Below are positions 4,751 to 5,054 of a DNA stretch of 5,054 bases, piece after piece. Each line of letters opens with the position of its first letter. Position 1 is the first letter of the stretch. The DNA lies in contig SCRB01000889.1 of the NCBI GenBank assembly GCA_004299545.1, positions 1-5,054 of the forward strand, in the 5' to 3' direction. The notes under the pieces are model-generated. The model searched no databases. It was not told the DNA's origin and saw only the letters and a program-made list of their open reading frames with translations. Source of the DNA: Rhizobiaceae bacterium (lineage in GTDB: Bacteria; Pseudomonadota; Alphaproteobacteria; Rhizobiales; Rhizobiaceae). The position numbers and the translations under genes are program-made.

Positions 4751-5054
4751 TTCGTACTGTTTCCCGTTATCGCCGCCGCGCCGTGCGGCGACGGCTGGTC
4801 CGTCAACTGCACCATCCAGCTCGATTGCCGGCCAGTGTCATACTCCCTGAACCCGGCACGCTGGAACCCGCGCGCGAAACAATCGTTCACGCCGGCGATC
4901 TTGAACTCTTTTTCCGCCACGCACATGTTGACCGGGCCGTCCCAGCGGCCGCCGCGGTCGGCGTCTTCCGCGTAAAGATAGTAGTAGCGGGACGAAAGCG
5001 GCCCCTCGATCAGCGTTTTGCAGCTCGACGGCTCGATATGCCACCAGCCCTCGG
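4747..5054 (-). CDS. DUF1036-family protein, 5' end outside the window
   Basis: The visible 101 residues are the C-terminal part of a DUF1036 protein; the frame enters at the window edge and stops at TGA 4747-4749. Family marks: EGWWHIEPSSCKTL at the start, SRYYYLYAED, RWDGPVNMCVAEKEFKI, the DCFARGFQRAGF motif, and YDTGRQSSWMVQLTD near the end. Visible Cys residues at 11, 44 and 59 fit a disulfide-bonded exported protein; members generally carry an N-terminal signal peptide, which would lie outside the window. The biochemical function is not known. The stop overlaps the pyk start (ATGA), so the two form an operon with probable translational coupling. The last residues after QLTD (QPSPHGAAAITGNSTK) look like an unconserved tail. 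Confidence 0.92.
   Translation of the reverse strand, partial: EGWWHIEPSSCKTLIEGPLSSRYYYLYAEDADRGGRWDGPVNMCVAEKEFKIAGVNDCFARGFQRAGFREYDTGRQSSWMVQLTDQPSPHGAAAITGNSTK

Noticed and set aside
3768..4850. Plus-strand open frame of 360 codons antisense to pyk and DUF1036
   Set aside because: Ser/Arg/Thr-rich low-complexity translation with no domain marks; a composition shadow of pyk.
1..5054. CRISPR array, insertion sequence or riboswitch
   Set aside because: No regularly spaced repeats, transposase motifs with terminal repeats, or recognisable riboswitch core were found on either strand.

Overview
The window looks like an alphaproteobacterial chromosome, most likely Hyphomicrobiales (rhizobia and relatives). 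The evidence is the GC-rich composition, the rhizobial-type pyruvate kinase and the DUF1036 protein coupled to it. This placement rests on recognised protein families, not on a database search.

The right part (about 3135-5054, all minus strand) is core genome. A DUF1036 secreted-type protein, cut by the window edge, overlaps the start of a full-length pyruvate kinase gene (pyk) by an ATGA junction. A strong palindrome sits at the pyk stop codon. Beyond it is a tRNA-Glu(CTC) gene with its own promoter and an encoded CCA.

The left part (1-3134) looks accessory. It holds the end of a secreted protein of unknown function and a decayed fragment of a Rha-type phage regulator. Next come a complete higB-higA toxin-antitoxin pair (minus strand) and a small ribbon-helix-helix (RHH) DNA-binding protein (minus strand). 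A three-gene plus-strand cluster starts opposite the RHH gene: a 110-aa protein and a 66-aa protein of unknown function with overlapping stop and start codons, then a 190-aa protein with an excisionase-like DNA-binding segment. About 320 bases without a gene separate this cluster from the 3' end of the tRNA. This is the layout expected at the end of an element integrated into the tRNA-Glu gene, but no integrase is visible here.

Two regulatory regions stand out. The higBA promoter has a consensus -35 and a -10 so close to the higB ATG that the message should be essentially leaderless. It lies within a 39-bp imperfect palindrome that is also a 22-bp-period repeat. Between the RHH gene and the plus-strand cluster, two opposed promoters share the same -10 bases and are bracketed by a perfect 12-bp inverted repeat. 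That suggests a mutually exclusive switch, probably controlled by the RHH protein.
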